From: Candidatus Avimonas merdigallinarum
Lineage (GTDB): Bacteria > Bacillota > Clostridia > Oscillospirales > Acutalibacteraceae
DNA: 64,000 nucleotides
Assembly: GCA_904377855.1 (NCBI GenBank)
Contig: CAJFGS010000021.1
Coordinates: 28,647 to 92,646, forward strand
Reading direction: 5' to 3'
Shown: piece after piece, positions 8,919 through 16,698 of the stretch
How the letters are laid out: every line of letters starts with the position of its first letter
Position numbering within the stretch: the stretch's first letter is position 1
Position numbers and translations under genes: made by a program
Notes under the pieces: generated by a model
The model's input: only the letters and a program-made list of their open reading frames with translations
The model's database searches: none
What the model was told of the DNA's origin: nothing

Positions 8919-8954
8919 ACCGCCGCAGACGGTTTTGTCCTGCGGCGGTTTTTT
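8919..8954 (+). terminator. Rho-independent terminator
   Basis: ACCGCCGCAG (8919-8928) pairs with CTGCGGCGGT (8940-8949), followed by a T tract. It probably ends the transcript of the GAP-family gene about 350 bases upstream. Confidence 0.75.
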
Positions 8955-8959
8955 CTTGT

Positions 8960-8990
8960 AAATATCCCCCGGCTGTGCCGGGGGATATTT
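8960..8990. repeat. Perfect 14-bp inverted repeat
   Basis: AAATATCCCCCGGC (8960-8973), TGT loop, GCCGGGGGATATTT (8977-8990). It stands directly after the terminator at 8919 and could serve as a second, bidirectional hairpin. Confidence 0.6.
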
Positions 8991-9129
8991 ACTTTGCCCG
9001 GCGCCCCGCCGTTCCTTCTCTTCCTCGCCCGGCGCATGGATTTGCGCCCGGCCGCATACAATGAGACAGGGCGGCGGTCCGGGCCGCCCCGTCCACCGGC
9101 TGAATCACCGCATCGGGAGGGAACGGGCA

Positions 9130-9930
9130 ATGAATAGGGGGAAATACCGCATACTGACCAAGCGGCATCTGGCGGCGCTGGCCGTCCTTGTTTTCCTGCT
9201 GGCGGCGCTCATTCTCGCCGCGGCCGTCCTTGCCCCCTACGCGTATGCGAACGCGGCGGCCGAGGCGGGGCGGCGGCTCCCGATTTGCTGCACCGACCGG
9301 GCCGACCGGGTGGTCAGCCTGACCTTTGATTTTGCCGCCGCGCAGGACGGCGGGGACGGCCGCGAAACCGAAGAAATCCTGGCGGTCCTCGCCCGCTATC
9401 ACGCCGCCGCCTCGTTTTTCGTTACGGGGGAATGGGCGCAGCGGCACCCGGAAACGGTGATGGCGCTGCACGGCGCGGGGCACGAGGTCATGAACCTCAC
9501 CGACACCTATCCGCATCTGCCCGGCCTGCCGCGCGACGAGATCATCCACGAAATCCAGGCCTGCAGCGATAAAATCCAGGCGCTGACCGGCGTGCGCCCC
9601 GCCCTGTTCCGCGCGCCCTACGGCGAATACGACGACGCCCTGCTTCAAACCGCCGACATGCTGGGGACGCCCTGCGTCCAATGGGACGTGGATTTTCCCG
9701 GCACAGAGGATCTTTCTGCAGGCGAAGCCGCCCGACGGACAGCCGCGCAGGTTTCCTCCGGCTCGATCGTTCGGTTTCGCTCCGGGGCGGGAAATATACC
9801 GCAGGCGCTGGAGGAAGTCCTCCGCTCCCTGCAGGCGGACGGCTATGCCTTCCTGCCGGTTTCCGCGATGGTTTACACCGAAAATTACGCGCTCAACCAG
9901 GAGGGCCGCCAGATTTCCCTGGGCGGCTGA
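9130..9930 (+). CDS. NodB-fold (polysaccharide deacetylase) protein with degenerate active site
   Basis: 266 residues from ATG 9130 (GGGAGG nine bases upstream). Residues about 10-40 form a signal anchor. The rest is a NodB homology domain of the PdaB kind: LTFDF, GHEVMNLTDTYPHL, FRAPYGEYDD and GSIVRFRSGAGN align with motifs 1-3 and 5. Key residues are lost. In motif 2 the two metal-binding His of NHTxxH are Leu and Tyr (NLTDTY), in motif 1 the second Asp is missing, and the His of the final motif (LFHN in PdaB-like proteins) is Arg. Fold identity is firm, but deacetylase activity is unlikely. A role in binding wall or spore cortex glycan is a guess. It lies next to a spore protein gene. Confidence 0.8.
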   Translation: MNRGKYRILTKRHLAALAVLVFLLAALILAAAVLAPYAYANAAAEAGRRLPICCTDRADRVVSLTFDFAAAQDGGDGRETEEILAVLARYHAAASFFVTGEWAQRHPETVMALHGAGHEVMNLTDTYPHLPGLPRDEIIHEIQACSDKIQALTGVRPALFRAPYGEYDDALLQTADMLGTPCVQWDVDFPGTEDLSAGEAARRTAAQVSSGSIVRFRSGAGNIPQALEEVLRSLQADGYAFLPVSAMVYTENYALNQEGRQISLGG

Positions 9931-10239
9931 CGCCCGGCGCGCCGCGCCCGGTTTTGTAAAAAAACAAACGCGTAAAAACAGCCTTTTGACACAGAATAAA
10001 TTTGTTACAAAACAAAGAAGAAAATGCTGCCGATGCTGTCCCGCCGCTCCCGCGCTCAAAGGCATAAAATCCTCCCTCGTCAAATAAAAATGCGGAACGG
10101 CGGCTGGAAAAAAACGCGTCGGATTCCGCAAGTTTCCTGTAATAATCCTTTTCCCCGGGAAAACAATACTATCGGCAAACGCAATGAATCGGACGGCGGA
10201 ATCCCCGCCATCCATAAAATTAAGGAGTGTAGAAAAATC
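9931..10239. other. Intergenic region upstream of the spore protein gene
   Basis: AT-rich tracts (TTTGTAAAAAAACAAAC, GTTACAAAAC) and no coding frame. A possible forespore-type promoter is GTAATA near 10139 with CAATACTA near 10164. This is weak and based only on resemblance to sigma-G elements. Confidence 0.3.
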
Positions 10240-10431
10240 ATGGCTAGCAACAAGAATCTTGTCCCTGAAGCCCGCGAAGGCCTGAACCGTTTCAAGATGG
10301 AAGCTGCGAACGAAGTCGGCGTGAACCTGAAGCAGGGTTACAACGGCGACCTGACCTCCAAGCAGGCCGGTTCCATCGGCGGCCAGATGGTCAAAAAGAT
10401 GATTCAGCAGTACGAGAACGGCCTGAAGTAA
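10240..10431 (+). CDS. Alpha/beta-type small acid-soluble spore protein (SASP)
   Basis: 63 residues, starting MASNKNLVPEAREGLNRFK. AAGGAG lies ten bases before the ATG. The conserved SASP features are present: the segment FKMEAANEVGV, which is the site cut by the GPR protease during germination, and the second block GDLTSKQAGSIGGQMVKKMI. These proteins coat spore DNA in the forespore and protect it from damage, then supply amino acids on germination. The matching protease gene, gpr, is at 39235-40116 in this window. This is direct evidence that the organism makes endospores. Confidence 0.95.
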   Translation: MASNKNLVPEAREGLNRFKMEAANEVGVNLKQGYNGDLTSKQAGSIGGQMVKKMIQQYENGLK

Positions 10432-10460
10432 TTCCGGCGTTTTCAAAGCCCTTTTGGAAA

Positions 10461-10492
10461 GCCGCCCGGGAGACAGCCGTTTCCCGGGCGGC
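10461..10492 (+). terminator. Hairpin after the SASP gene
   Basis: GCCGCCCGGGA (10461-10471) pairs with TCCCGGGCGGC (10482-10492). There is no clear T tract, so it may act as a 3' stabiliser rather than a strong terminator. Confidence 0.45.
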
Positions 10493-10578
10493 CGTCCGGT
10501 TTATCGGTGTTCCCGCTCTCCATTGTTTCCCCTTTTCCCCGGTCCCGACAGATTCCCGGAAAATTTCGCCGGGAGCCC

Positions 10579-10606
10579 TTGACAAATACGGAAAATCGGA
10601 TATAAT
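10579..10606 (+). promoter_or_regulatory. Promoter of tRNA-Gln
   Basis: TTGACA (10579-10584), 16-base spacer, TATAAT (10601-10606), both consensus, 45 bases before the mature tRNA. Confidence 0.85.
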
Positions 10607-10650
10607 AATAACGCTGTCCCTTGACTGGGCGGTGTTCCCCCTCGATAGAT

Positions 10651-10724
10651 TGCGGAATTGTGTAAGGGTAGCACGACAGACTCTGACTCTGTTTGTCTGG
10701 GTTCGAATCCTAGTTCCGCAGCCA
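10651..10724 (+). tRNA. tRNA-Gln (anticodon CTG)
   Basis: A full cloverleaf: acceptor TGCGGAA/TTCCGCA, D arm closed by GTG/CAC with AAGGGTAG, anticodon stem ACAGA/TCTGT with loop CTCTGAC (anticodon CTG, reads CAG) and T arm CTGGG-TTCGAAT-CCTAG. Discriminator G and CCA are encoded. It has its own promoter at 10579 and terminator at 10727. No prophage or integrase lies next to it. Confidence 0.95.
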
Positions 10725-10726
10725 TG

Positions 10727-10756
10727 AAGCCTGGACGCAGACGCGTCCAGGCTTTT
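10727..10756 (+). terminator. Terminator after tRNA-Gln
   Basis: AAGCCTGGACGC (10727-10738) pairs with GCGTCCAGGCTT (10743-10754), followed by a T tract. Confidence 0.9.
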
Positions 10757-10799
10757 TTGTGCATTTTTATCCACACGGTATCTGGAAAGGAGCTTTCAC

Positions 10800-12611
10800 A
10801 TGCTGCACCCACTGGCCAACGACGTTTCCCTGAGAGGGCTGCTGGCCGAGCGGCGGAACCTGGACAGGCAGTACCTGCTCAGCCTGACCGATGAAAACCT
10901 GCTGCGCCCCTATTACATGGAGGCCGGCCTTCTGCGGATGATGTATATGCCCTCCGACATGCACGGAGGCTGGGAATCCCCCTACTCCCACATCAAGGGC
11001 ACCGTCTGCGGGCACTGGCTCAGCGCCGCCGCCCATATCGTGGCGGAAACCGGTGATCCCCTGCTGAAGGTGCGGGGGGATTTCATCGTCAGGGAAATCG
11101 GCCGCTGCCAGCAGGAGCACGGGAACGGCTGGTGCTTCCCCATCCCGGAGCTGTACCTGCACTGGCTCAAGCGGGGGAAGCACACCTGGGCGCCCCAATA
11201 CGTCTGCCATAAGGTGATGATGGGGCTGCTGGACATGGCGGTCCTGACCAAAAACGCCGAAGCCCTCGAAATCCTGGAAAAGGCGGCGGACTGGTTCCTG
11301 CGGTTCACCGAGGACATCACGCCGGACCACATGGCGGAAATGATGACCGAGGAAACCGGCGGGATGATGGAACTGTTCGCCGATCTGTACGCCGTCACCG
11401 GCAAGGAAGAGCACCGCGTGCTCATGGAGCGGTACGCCCGCCGGGATCTCCTGCAGGCGCTGGAGGCCGGGGAGGATCCCCTGACCAACCAGCACGCCAA
11501 CACCACCATCCCGGAAATCCATGGCGCCGCGCGCGCGTACGAGGTCACGGGGGACGAACGGTACCGGAAGCTGGTGGAGCGGTATTGGGAAATCGCGGTG
11601 GAGAAGGACGGCATGTTTTCCACTGGGGGGCACACCAGCGGTGAAATCTGGACCCCGGAGGGGCGGCAGGACAGCCGGCTCGGGAATATGAACCAGGAGC
11701 ACTGCACGGTATACAACATGATGCGGCTGGCCGATTACCTGTTCCGCTGGACGGGGGAAAGCCGCTATGCCGATTATTGGGAGCGCAATTTTTACAACGG
11801 CATCCTCGCCCAGGGCTTCCGCCCGGAAAACCGGTGGGAAGGCGCCGGCGGGGACAGCCTGAGGAAAACCGAGGGGATCGTCGCGTACTACCTGCCCCTG
11901 GAAGCCGGCGCGCACAAGCATTGGGGCTCGGCCACCGGCGATTTCTGGTGCTGCCACTGCACCCTGCTCCAGGCAAACGCCAAGCTGTACCGGTCGCTTT
12001 ACGCCCTGGAGGAGGACCGGCTGGTGGTCAGCCAGTATTTTGATACGGACTTCGCCTTTTCGATTCACGACGTGCCGGTCAAGGCCAGCCAGTCCACCGG
12101 GCTGGAGGAAACCCGCCTGCAGGCGGCCCGCCCGCAGGAGTGGAAAAGCACCCTCCGCCTCCAGTGCGAGCGGCCGGCCCGGTTTACCCTGGCGTTCCGC
12201 CTCCCCTGGTGGCTGGCGGGCAAAGCCACCGTCCTGGTGGACGGGCAGCCGGCCGACTACGAAACCGACGGGAAAGGGTACGCCTGCCTGACCCGGGAAT
12301 GGGACAAGCAGGAAGTGGCCATCCGGCTGCCCAAAGCGGTGACCCTCTGGTCGCTGGCGGACAGGGCGGACACCGCCGCCTTCCTGGACGGGCCGGTCGC
12401 CCTGGCGGGCTTGACCGACAGGGAAACCACCCTGTACTATGAGGAGGATCCCGCCGAAATCCTGATTCCCCACGACGAACGGCATTGGGCGGCCTGGGGC
12501 GGCGACTGGAAGACCGTCGGCCAGCCGGTCAACCTGGTGTTCAAGCCGCTGTACGCCATCGGCAACGAAACCTATACGGTCTACTTCCCCCTGAAAAAGC
12601 AGAAATCCTAA
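10800..12611 (+). CDS. GH127-family protein (beta-L-arabinofuranosidase-like, DUF1680)
   Basis: 603 residues with the family's typical alpha/alpha-barrel start (LLRMMYMPSDMHGGWESPYSHIKGT is split by helices) and C-terminal beta domains. The zinc-cysteine active site of this family is visible: EHC at residues 300-302 and CCHC at 384-387, containing the expected Glu and Cys ligands and the nucleophilic Cys. Characterised relatives remove terminal beta-L-arabinofuranose from plant glycans. No signal peptide, so it acts on imported oligosaccharides. AAAGGAG precedes the ATG. No sugar transporter or regulator is adjacent, and I saw no promoter of its own between the tRNA terminator and the gene. 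Confidence 0.88.
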   Translation: MLHPLANDVSLRGLLAERRNLDRQYLLSLTDENLLRPYYMEAGLLRMMYMPSDMHGGWESPYSHIKGTVCGHWLSAAAHIVAETGDPLLKVRGDFIVREIGRCQQEHGNGWCFPIPELYLHWLKRGKHTWAPQYVCHKVMMGLLDMAVLTKNAEALEILEKAADWFLRFTEDITPDHMAEMMTEETGGMMELFADLYAVTGKEEHRVLMERYARRDLLQALEAGEDPLTNQHANTTIPEIHGAARAYEVTGDERYRKLVERYWEIAVEKDGMFSTGGHTSGEIWTPEGRQDSRLGNMNQEHCTVYNMMRLADYLFRWTGESRYADYWERNFYNGILAQGFRPENRWEGAGGDSLRKTEGIVAYYLPLEAGAHKHWGSATGDFWCCHCTLLQANAKLYRSLYALEEDRLVVSQYFDTDFAFSIHDVPVKASQSTGLEETRLQAARPQEWKSTLRLQCERPARFTLAFRLPWWLAGKATVLVDGQPADYETDGKGYACLTREWDKQEVAIRLPKAVTLWSLADRADTAAFLDGPVALAGLTDRETTLYYEEDPAEILIPHDERHWAAWGGDWKTVGQPVNLVFKPLYAIGNETYTVYFPLKKQKS

Positions 12612-12814
12612 AAGGCCCCGCAGCGGCCGCCCTGTCTCCCCCGCTTGGGCGGGTTTCCCCCGCCGCGGCGGCCGCGCCCCCAAAGCGCCCCTCCGGCCCG
12701 GAGGGCGCCGCCCCCTTCCATAAGCGGGGGAGGATGCGCCGGCGAACAAAAGCAAAAGGACAGGGAGACGCCCGCCGTGGTTACGGGCGCGCAGCTTCCT
12801 GCAGGCGCTTTCTC
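12612..12814. other. Convergent intergenic spacer
   Basis: GC-rich spacer between the ends of the GH127 and rubredoxin genes. No gene and no clear terminator seen. Confidence 0.4.
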
Positions 12815-12976
12815 TTACTCCTGGACCTCAAACTGGTCCTTGCCCACGCCGCAGACGGGGCAGACGAAATCCTCGGGCAGATCCTCAAAGGGGGTGCCGG
12901 GGGCAATCCCCTGATCCTCCGCCCCTTCTTCCGGGTCGTACACGTACCCGCAGACAGCGCATACATATTTCGCCAT
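12815..12976 (-). CDS. Rubredoxin
   Basis: 53 residues, [18 protein letters not shown] to FEVQE. The single iron is bound by two CxxCG knuckles, CAVCG and CPVCG, with the standard aromatic core. It is a small cytoplasmic electron carrier, in anaerobes usually serving oxygen and peroxide detoxification. A strong AAGGAGAGG site precedes the ATG. It faces away from the cupin gene across a 161-base divergent spacer, and no partner oxidoreductase lies beside it. A longer frame to 13132 exists but is not supported by a start signal. Confidence 0.97.
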   Translation of the reverse strand: MAKYVCAVCGYVYDPEEGAEDQGIAPGTPFEDLPEDFVCPVCGVGKDQFEVQE

Positions 12977-13067
12977 GGTATCCTCTCCTTTCTGAATGCC
13001 AGTTGCTATTTTACGGCGGCTCCCTCCCGGAAGCACGCCGGTAAAACCGGGAAAACGGCGCCGGCGG

Positions 13068-13096
13068 TTGCCGACCGGCCGAAACAGCGGTATAAT
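13068..13096 (+). promoter_or_regulatory. Promoter of the cupin gene
   Basis: TTGCCG (13068-13073), 17-base spacer, TATAAT (13091-13096), 42 bases before the cupin ATG. Confidence 0.7.
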
Positions 13097-13137
13097 GGCG
13101 GTATATCCTGCAAAATATAGATAAAGGAGCATCCTCT

Positions 13138-13485
13138 ATGATTCGTTTCGCCAACCAGGCCCAGCCTGAAATCCGGGAAAACATGCGGGGAGGGGAGGGC
13201 GCCGTCACCCTGACGCCGGCCTTCCAGCCGGGGGACTGCCAGGCAAAGCTGCGCCTTTTCTCCCGGATTACCCTGCCGGCCGGCGCCTCCATCGGCTACC
13301 ACGTCCACGAAGGGGAGGAAGAGCTGTTCTACTTCCTCTCCGGCACCGCCGAATTCAACGACAACGGCACGCTGCACACGGTGCATGCCGGGGACGCGAC
13401 CGTGACCGGGTCGGGGCAGGGGCATTCGGTGCGCAATACCGGGGACGCCCCGGTGGAAATCCTCGCCGTCATTGCCGCGCTGTAA
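13138..13485 (+). CDS. Small cupin-domain protein
   Basis: 115 residues forming one cupin barrel. Motif 1 is GYHVHEGEEELFYFLSG, with metal ligands His, His and Glu. Motif 2 contains GQGHSVRNTGD with the last His. Such stand-alone cupins bind a metal and often a small ligand; the function cannot be predicted from sequence. AAAGGAG lies ten bases before the ATG, and it has its own sigma-A promoter. Confidence 0.9.
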   Translation: MIRFANQAQPEIRENMRGGEGAVTLTPAFQPGDCQAKLRLFSRITLPAGASIGYHVHEGEEELFYFLSGTAEFNDNGTLHTVHAGDATVTGSGQGHSVRNTGDAPVEILAVIAAL

Positions 13486-13862
13486 GCCGGGCCTGTCCGC
13501 CGGCTTATTCCAACTATAAACCATCCGGCCGGGAAAGGCAAGCGGGTTTCCGGAATTTTTTGCAGGCACGGATCTTCCCGCCTGAAAGCCGCCCGCTAGG
13601 GAGTATTCCCCCGGCGGACCGCTTTATGCGGCTTCGCCCGACAGAGTGCGGCAGGCCGGCAGATTCTCCCGCCGCGCTTTTTTAACGGGCTGGACGGTCC
13701 CTTTCTCCCGCTTTTGCGCGGGGCTTCCGGCGCCGGCAGCGCGGCGGGAGGCCGGCAGGAGGGGAGAACTTTTCCATTTTCACTCCTTGCCGGGAGGGGA
13801 AAAACCCGCTATAATAGGGAAAATAGACACAGTCCCCTACTACCCCGGGCGGAGGAAATCGA
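13486..13862. other. Intergenic region holding the TVP38 gene promoter
   Basis: GC-rich and without a coding frame. The only clear signal is the promoter at 13787-13815. Confidence 0.45.
13787..13815 (+). promoter_or_regulatory. Promoter of the TVP38-family gene
   Basis: TTGCCG (13787-13792), 17-base spacer, TATAAT (13810-13815). It has the same hexamers and spacing as the cupin promoter 0.7 kb upstream. Confidence 0.7.
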
Positions 13863-14630
13863 ATGAAGAAAAAGAAAAACCGCCCGTATTGGGCGCTGCT
13901 GGCGCTGGGCCTGGCGGTGGCTGCCGCCGCCATCCTGGTGTTCCAGATACTGAAAATGGATCCCGCGGATTTCGCGGCGCGATTCAAAGATTCGTTTGCC
14001 GCAATCCCCGTGCTGATCGGGCTGTACCTTCTGAAGGCGGCGACGGTCGTGCTGCTGCCCCAGCCGCTGATGTACCTTCTGACCGGGCTGCTGTTTTCTC
14101 CCCTCATCGCGTTTTTGCTGACCCTGGGATTCCTGCTGATGGAATTTTCCCTGGATTATTTTATCGGCTGGCGGTTTGGGAAAAAATGGGTGGATAAGCT
14201 GCTCGCTTTCCTGCGGGGGCGGAGCAAAACCCTGGACCGCCTGCTGGCGGCGGACGCCCTCGACCGCTTCAGCTCGATTGCGGCGCTGCGGATTCTCCCG
14301 GGCGTTTCCACCGACAGCGTGAGCCTGCTTGCCGGCGCGCAGGGCGTCCGGTTCCCGCGGTATCTCGCTGCTTCCTATGCGGGGGCGCTCCCCCAGGCGG
14401 TCGCCCTGACCCTCATGGGTTCCTCCGCGCACGACCCGCTGTCCCCCCAGTTCCTGATCCCGATGGGCGTTTTCCTGCTCGTCCTTGTGACGGTCGGGGT
14501 GGTTTACTGGAAAATGTCCCGCCGAGGCAAAGGGAAAGGGAAGGGCTCCGGTTCGGCCGCGCCGCCCCTCCCTCCCGCGGCGGAACCGCCTGAGCTGGCG
14601 GAGGAGCCGCAGGCGACCGCCTCGGAATGA
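13863..14630 (+). CDS. TVP38/TMEM64-family (SNARE-associated, DedA-like) membrane protein
   Basis: 255 residues with about five membrane segments. The core resembles the VTT domain shared with DedA: FGKKWVDKLLAFLRGR in a re-entrant region, then LRILPGVSTDSVSLLAGAQGVRFPRYLAASYAGALPQ is the conserved second half, here split by loops. DedA-type proteins are implicated in lipid flipping and membrane homeostasis. The C-terminus is a charged Pro/Glu tail. GGAGGA precedes the ATG. The next gene, 114 bases on, encodes a cardiolipin synthase, so both concern membrane lipids. Confidence 0.85.
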   Translation: MKKKKNRPYWALLALGLAVAAAAILVFQILKMDPADFAARFKDSFAAIPVLIGLYLLKAATVVLLPQPLMYLLTGLLFSPLIAFLLTLGFLLMEFSLDYFIGWRFGKKWVDKLLAFLRGRSKTLDRLLAADALDRFSSIAALRILPGVSTDSVSLLAGAQGVRFPRYLAASYAGALPQAVALTLMGSSAHDPLSPQFLIPMGVFLLVLVTVGVVYWKMSRRGKGKGKGSGSAAPPLPPAAEPPELAEEPQATASE

Positions 14631-14744
14631 CGGCCCCCCTGTACTCCCCCGGCGGATAGATTCCCTTTTTCAGCGCTCCCGGCCCCGGCGCCGGAGCAGC
14701 TGCGTTATCAAGCCTTCGCCCCCCCGCGAAAGGAGGAACGCCCG

Positions 14745-16319
14745 ATGAAGAAAAAACCGGACCACGCCCGGCAGGATCATCCCCTGGAGGCCGCCGGCGC
14801 GCTGGCTACCTACCTGCGCATCGGGATCATCGCCCTGATGGTCCTCGTCCAGCTGGCCCTGATGTGGGTCGTCACCTATTTCCTGAGGACCAGCGCCGCG
14901 TTTATATACGTACTGTTCGATATCGTCGCCCTGTTCACCGTGGTCTCCCTGGTAAACAAGCATGACAGCTCCGCCTACCGGATCGCCTGGCTGGTCATTG
15001 TGCTGACCATCCCTATCTTCGGCCTGCTGCTATACTTTGCCTGGGGACGGATAGACTTCAGCAAAAAAGAGAGGGGAGCCGTCAAGGAATCCTTTGCCGC
15101 GGGCTTTGCCCATCTCCGGCAGGACGGGGATACCGCCGCCGCATTCGCCCGGGAGTGCCCCGGCTGTAAAACCTACGCGGGGGCGTTAAAGGAGAACGGC
15201 TACCCGCTGTACCGCGGCACCGACGCGCGGTATTTCCCCAGCGGGGAGGAATACTTCGCCCAGCTGGAGCAGGATCTCAAAGAGGCGAAAGCCTTCATAT
15301 TTATCGAATATTTCATCATCGCGACCGGCGTGCTGTGGGACCGTATCCACAAGATCCTGCTGGAAAAGCTCCGCCAGGGGGTGGAGGTCCGGGTGCTGTA
15401 CGACGACGTGGGATGCTTTTTCCGGATCCCGGACAACTTCGACCGGCTTTTGAAGGCGGAGGGCTTTCAGGCGGCGGTTTTCAGCCCGGCCCACCGTTTC
15501 GTCTCCGACCTGTATATGAATTACCGCAACCACCAGAAAATCGTCGTCATCGACGGGCAGGTGGGGTACTGCGGCGGGATCAACTTGGGGGACGAATATA
15601 TCAACGTCCACTCCAAGCTGGGGCACTGGAAGGACGTCGGCATCCGCCTGTCCGGCAGCGCGGTACGCAGCCTGACGGTGACCTTTTTGCAGATGTGGGA
15701 CATCTCGGCCCATCATGTCGGGGAGGATTTCTCCCGCTACCTGGCGGAGCAGCCGGCGCCGGGGGCGGAGGGGTATTTCCAGCCCTACGCCGACGGGCCG
15801 GCAAACAATCCCCGGAACCCGGCGCTGGACCTCATCCGCCAGGCGGCCGGCGGGGCGCGGGACTATCTGTGGCTGACCTCCCCCTACCTGATTATCGACC
15901 ACGACTTGAGCGACGACCTCTGCCTGACGGCCCGCAGCGGGGTGGACGTGCGGATCATCACCCCCGCCGTCCCCGATCACTGGTACGTCGGGCTGGTCAA
16001 CCGGGAGAACTACCGCCATCTGCTCGAAGCCGGGGTGCGGATTTACGAATACACCCCGGGGTTCATCCACGCCAAGCTGATGGTGTTTGACGATCGGTGC
16101 GCCACGGTGGGCTCGGTCAACCTGGATTTCCGCAGCCTGTACCTGCATTACGAAAACGGCGTGTTCCTCTGCGGCGCGCCCGCGGTGGCCGAGGTCAAAA
16201 AGGATATCGAGCACACCCTCTCCCTCTCCCGCGAGATTACGCTGGAGGAGGTCCTGCGCCGCCCGTGGTACCGCAAACTCGCCGGCGCGGTGTTCAACCT
16301 GTTCGCCCCGCTGATGTAA
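14745..16319 (+). CDS. Cardiolipin synthase (phospholipase D family)
   Basis: 524 residues. Two N-terminal membrane helices (about 25-75) precede two PLD catalytic halves. HKD motif 1 is H263-Q-K265-IVVI-D270 and motif 2 is H442-A-K444 with D449, each followed by the GS/GG-N segment. The enzyme joins two phosphatidylglycerols to make cardiolipin and glycerol at the membrane. AAAGGAGG precedes the ATG. Probably cotranscribed with the TVP38 gene. Confidence 0.93.
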   Translation: MKKKPDHARQDHPLEAAGALATYLRIGIIALMVLVQLALMWVVTYFLRTSAAFIYVLFDIVALFTVVSLVNKHDSSAYRIAWLVIVLTIPIFGLLLYFAWGRIDFSKKERGAVKESFAAGFAHLRQDGDTAAAFARECPGCKTYAGALKENGYPLYRGTDARYFPSGEEYFAQLEQDLKEAKAFIFIEYFIIATGVLWDRIHKILLEKLRQGVEVRVLYDDVGCFFRIPDNFDRLLKAEGFQAAVFSPAHRFVSDLYMNYRNHQKIVVIDGQVGYCGGINLGDEYINVHSKLGHWKDVGIRLSGSAVRSLTVTFLQMWDISAHHVGEDFSRYLAEQPAPGAEGYFQPYADGPANNPRNPALDLIRQAAGGARDYLWLTSPYLIIDHDLSDDLCLTARSGVDVRIITPAVPDHWYVGLVNRENYRHLLEAGVRIYEYTPGFIHAKLMVFDDRCATVGSVNLDFRSLYLHYENGVFLCGAPAVAEVKKDIEHTLSLSREITLEEVLRRPWYRKLAGAVFNLFAPLM

Positions 16320-16372
16320 CGCAGCGCCAAAAAGGGCAGCCCGGCAATCCACGGCAGCCTTATTCAATACGG

Positions 16373-16410
16373 AACGGGACCGGCATGACGTTTGTCATGC
16401 CGGTCCCGTT
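16373..16410. terminator. Bidirectional terminator between convergent genes
   Basis: AACGGGACCGGCATGAC (16373-16389) and its perfect inverse (16394-16410) form a 17-bp stem with a GTTT loop. It lies between the convergent cardiolipin synthase and S1-protein genes. Confidence 0.75.
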
Positions 16411-16698
16411 TGATTGACGGATTCCCGGTAAAGCGGCGGCCGGACAGCGGTGTCTCCAACCGGCCCCGCTTGATTGGACGAACTTCCCGCGTGCATGCGC
16501 CTGCCGGACTGCGGGCGGGAACATGGCCGCGGTTCTTCGGGCGCCGATGTCCCCAACCGGCCGCCGCACGAAGCGGCCGCCCCGAAGCCCTCCCACCCCC
16601 TCCACCGTCAACAGGGGGAAGCCCTGCCCTGTCCGCAGGGAAGGCGGCTCCCCGTCCCTCACATCGCCTCCCCGCGGCCGGGGCGCAGGGACTATGGA
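16411..16698. other. Convergent intergenic spacer
   Basis: No coding frame stands out. A degraded partial copy of the preceding hairpin flank (CGGCCCCGCTTGATTGGACG, 16461-16480) resembles CGGTCCCGTTTGATTGACGG (16401-16420), suggesting a local duplication. Confidence 0.3.

Larger units (their letters stand above)
8574..9129. other. Intergenic region with two hairpins, no gene
   Basis: GC-rich sequence with no frame that looks coding. It contains a terminator at 8919-8954 and a perfect palindrome at 8960-8990. Confidence 0.5.

Noticed and set aside
8989..10446. Open frame of 485 codons on the minus strand
   Set aside because: It spans the opposite strand of the NodB-fold and spore protein genes, both of which have clear ribosome binding sites and family motifs.
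10651..10724. tRNA as an integration site of a mobile element
   Set aside because: No integrase or repeat of the tRNA 3' end is visible nearby, and the flanking genes look chromosomal.
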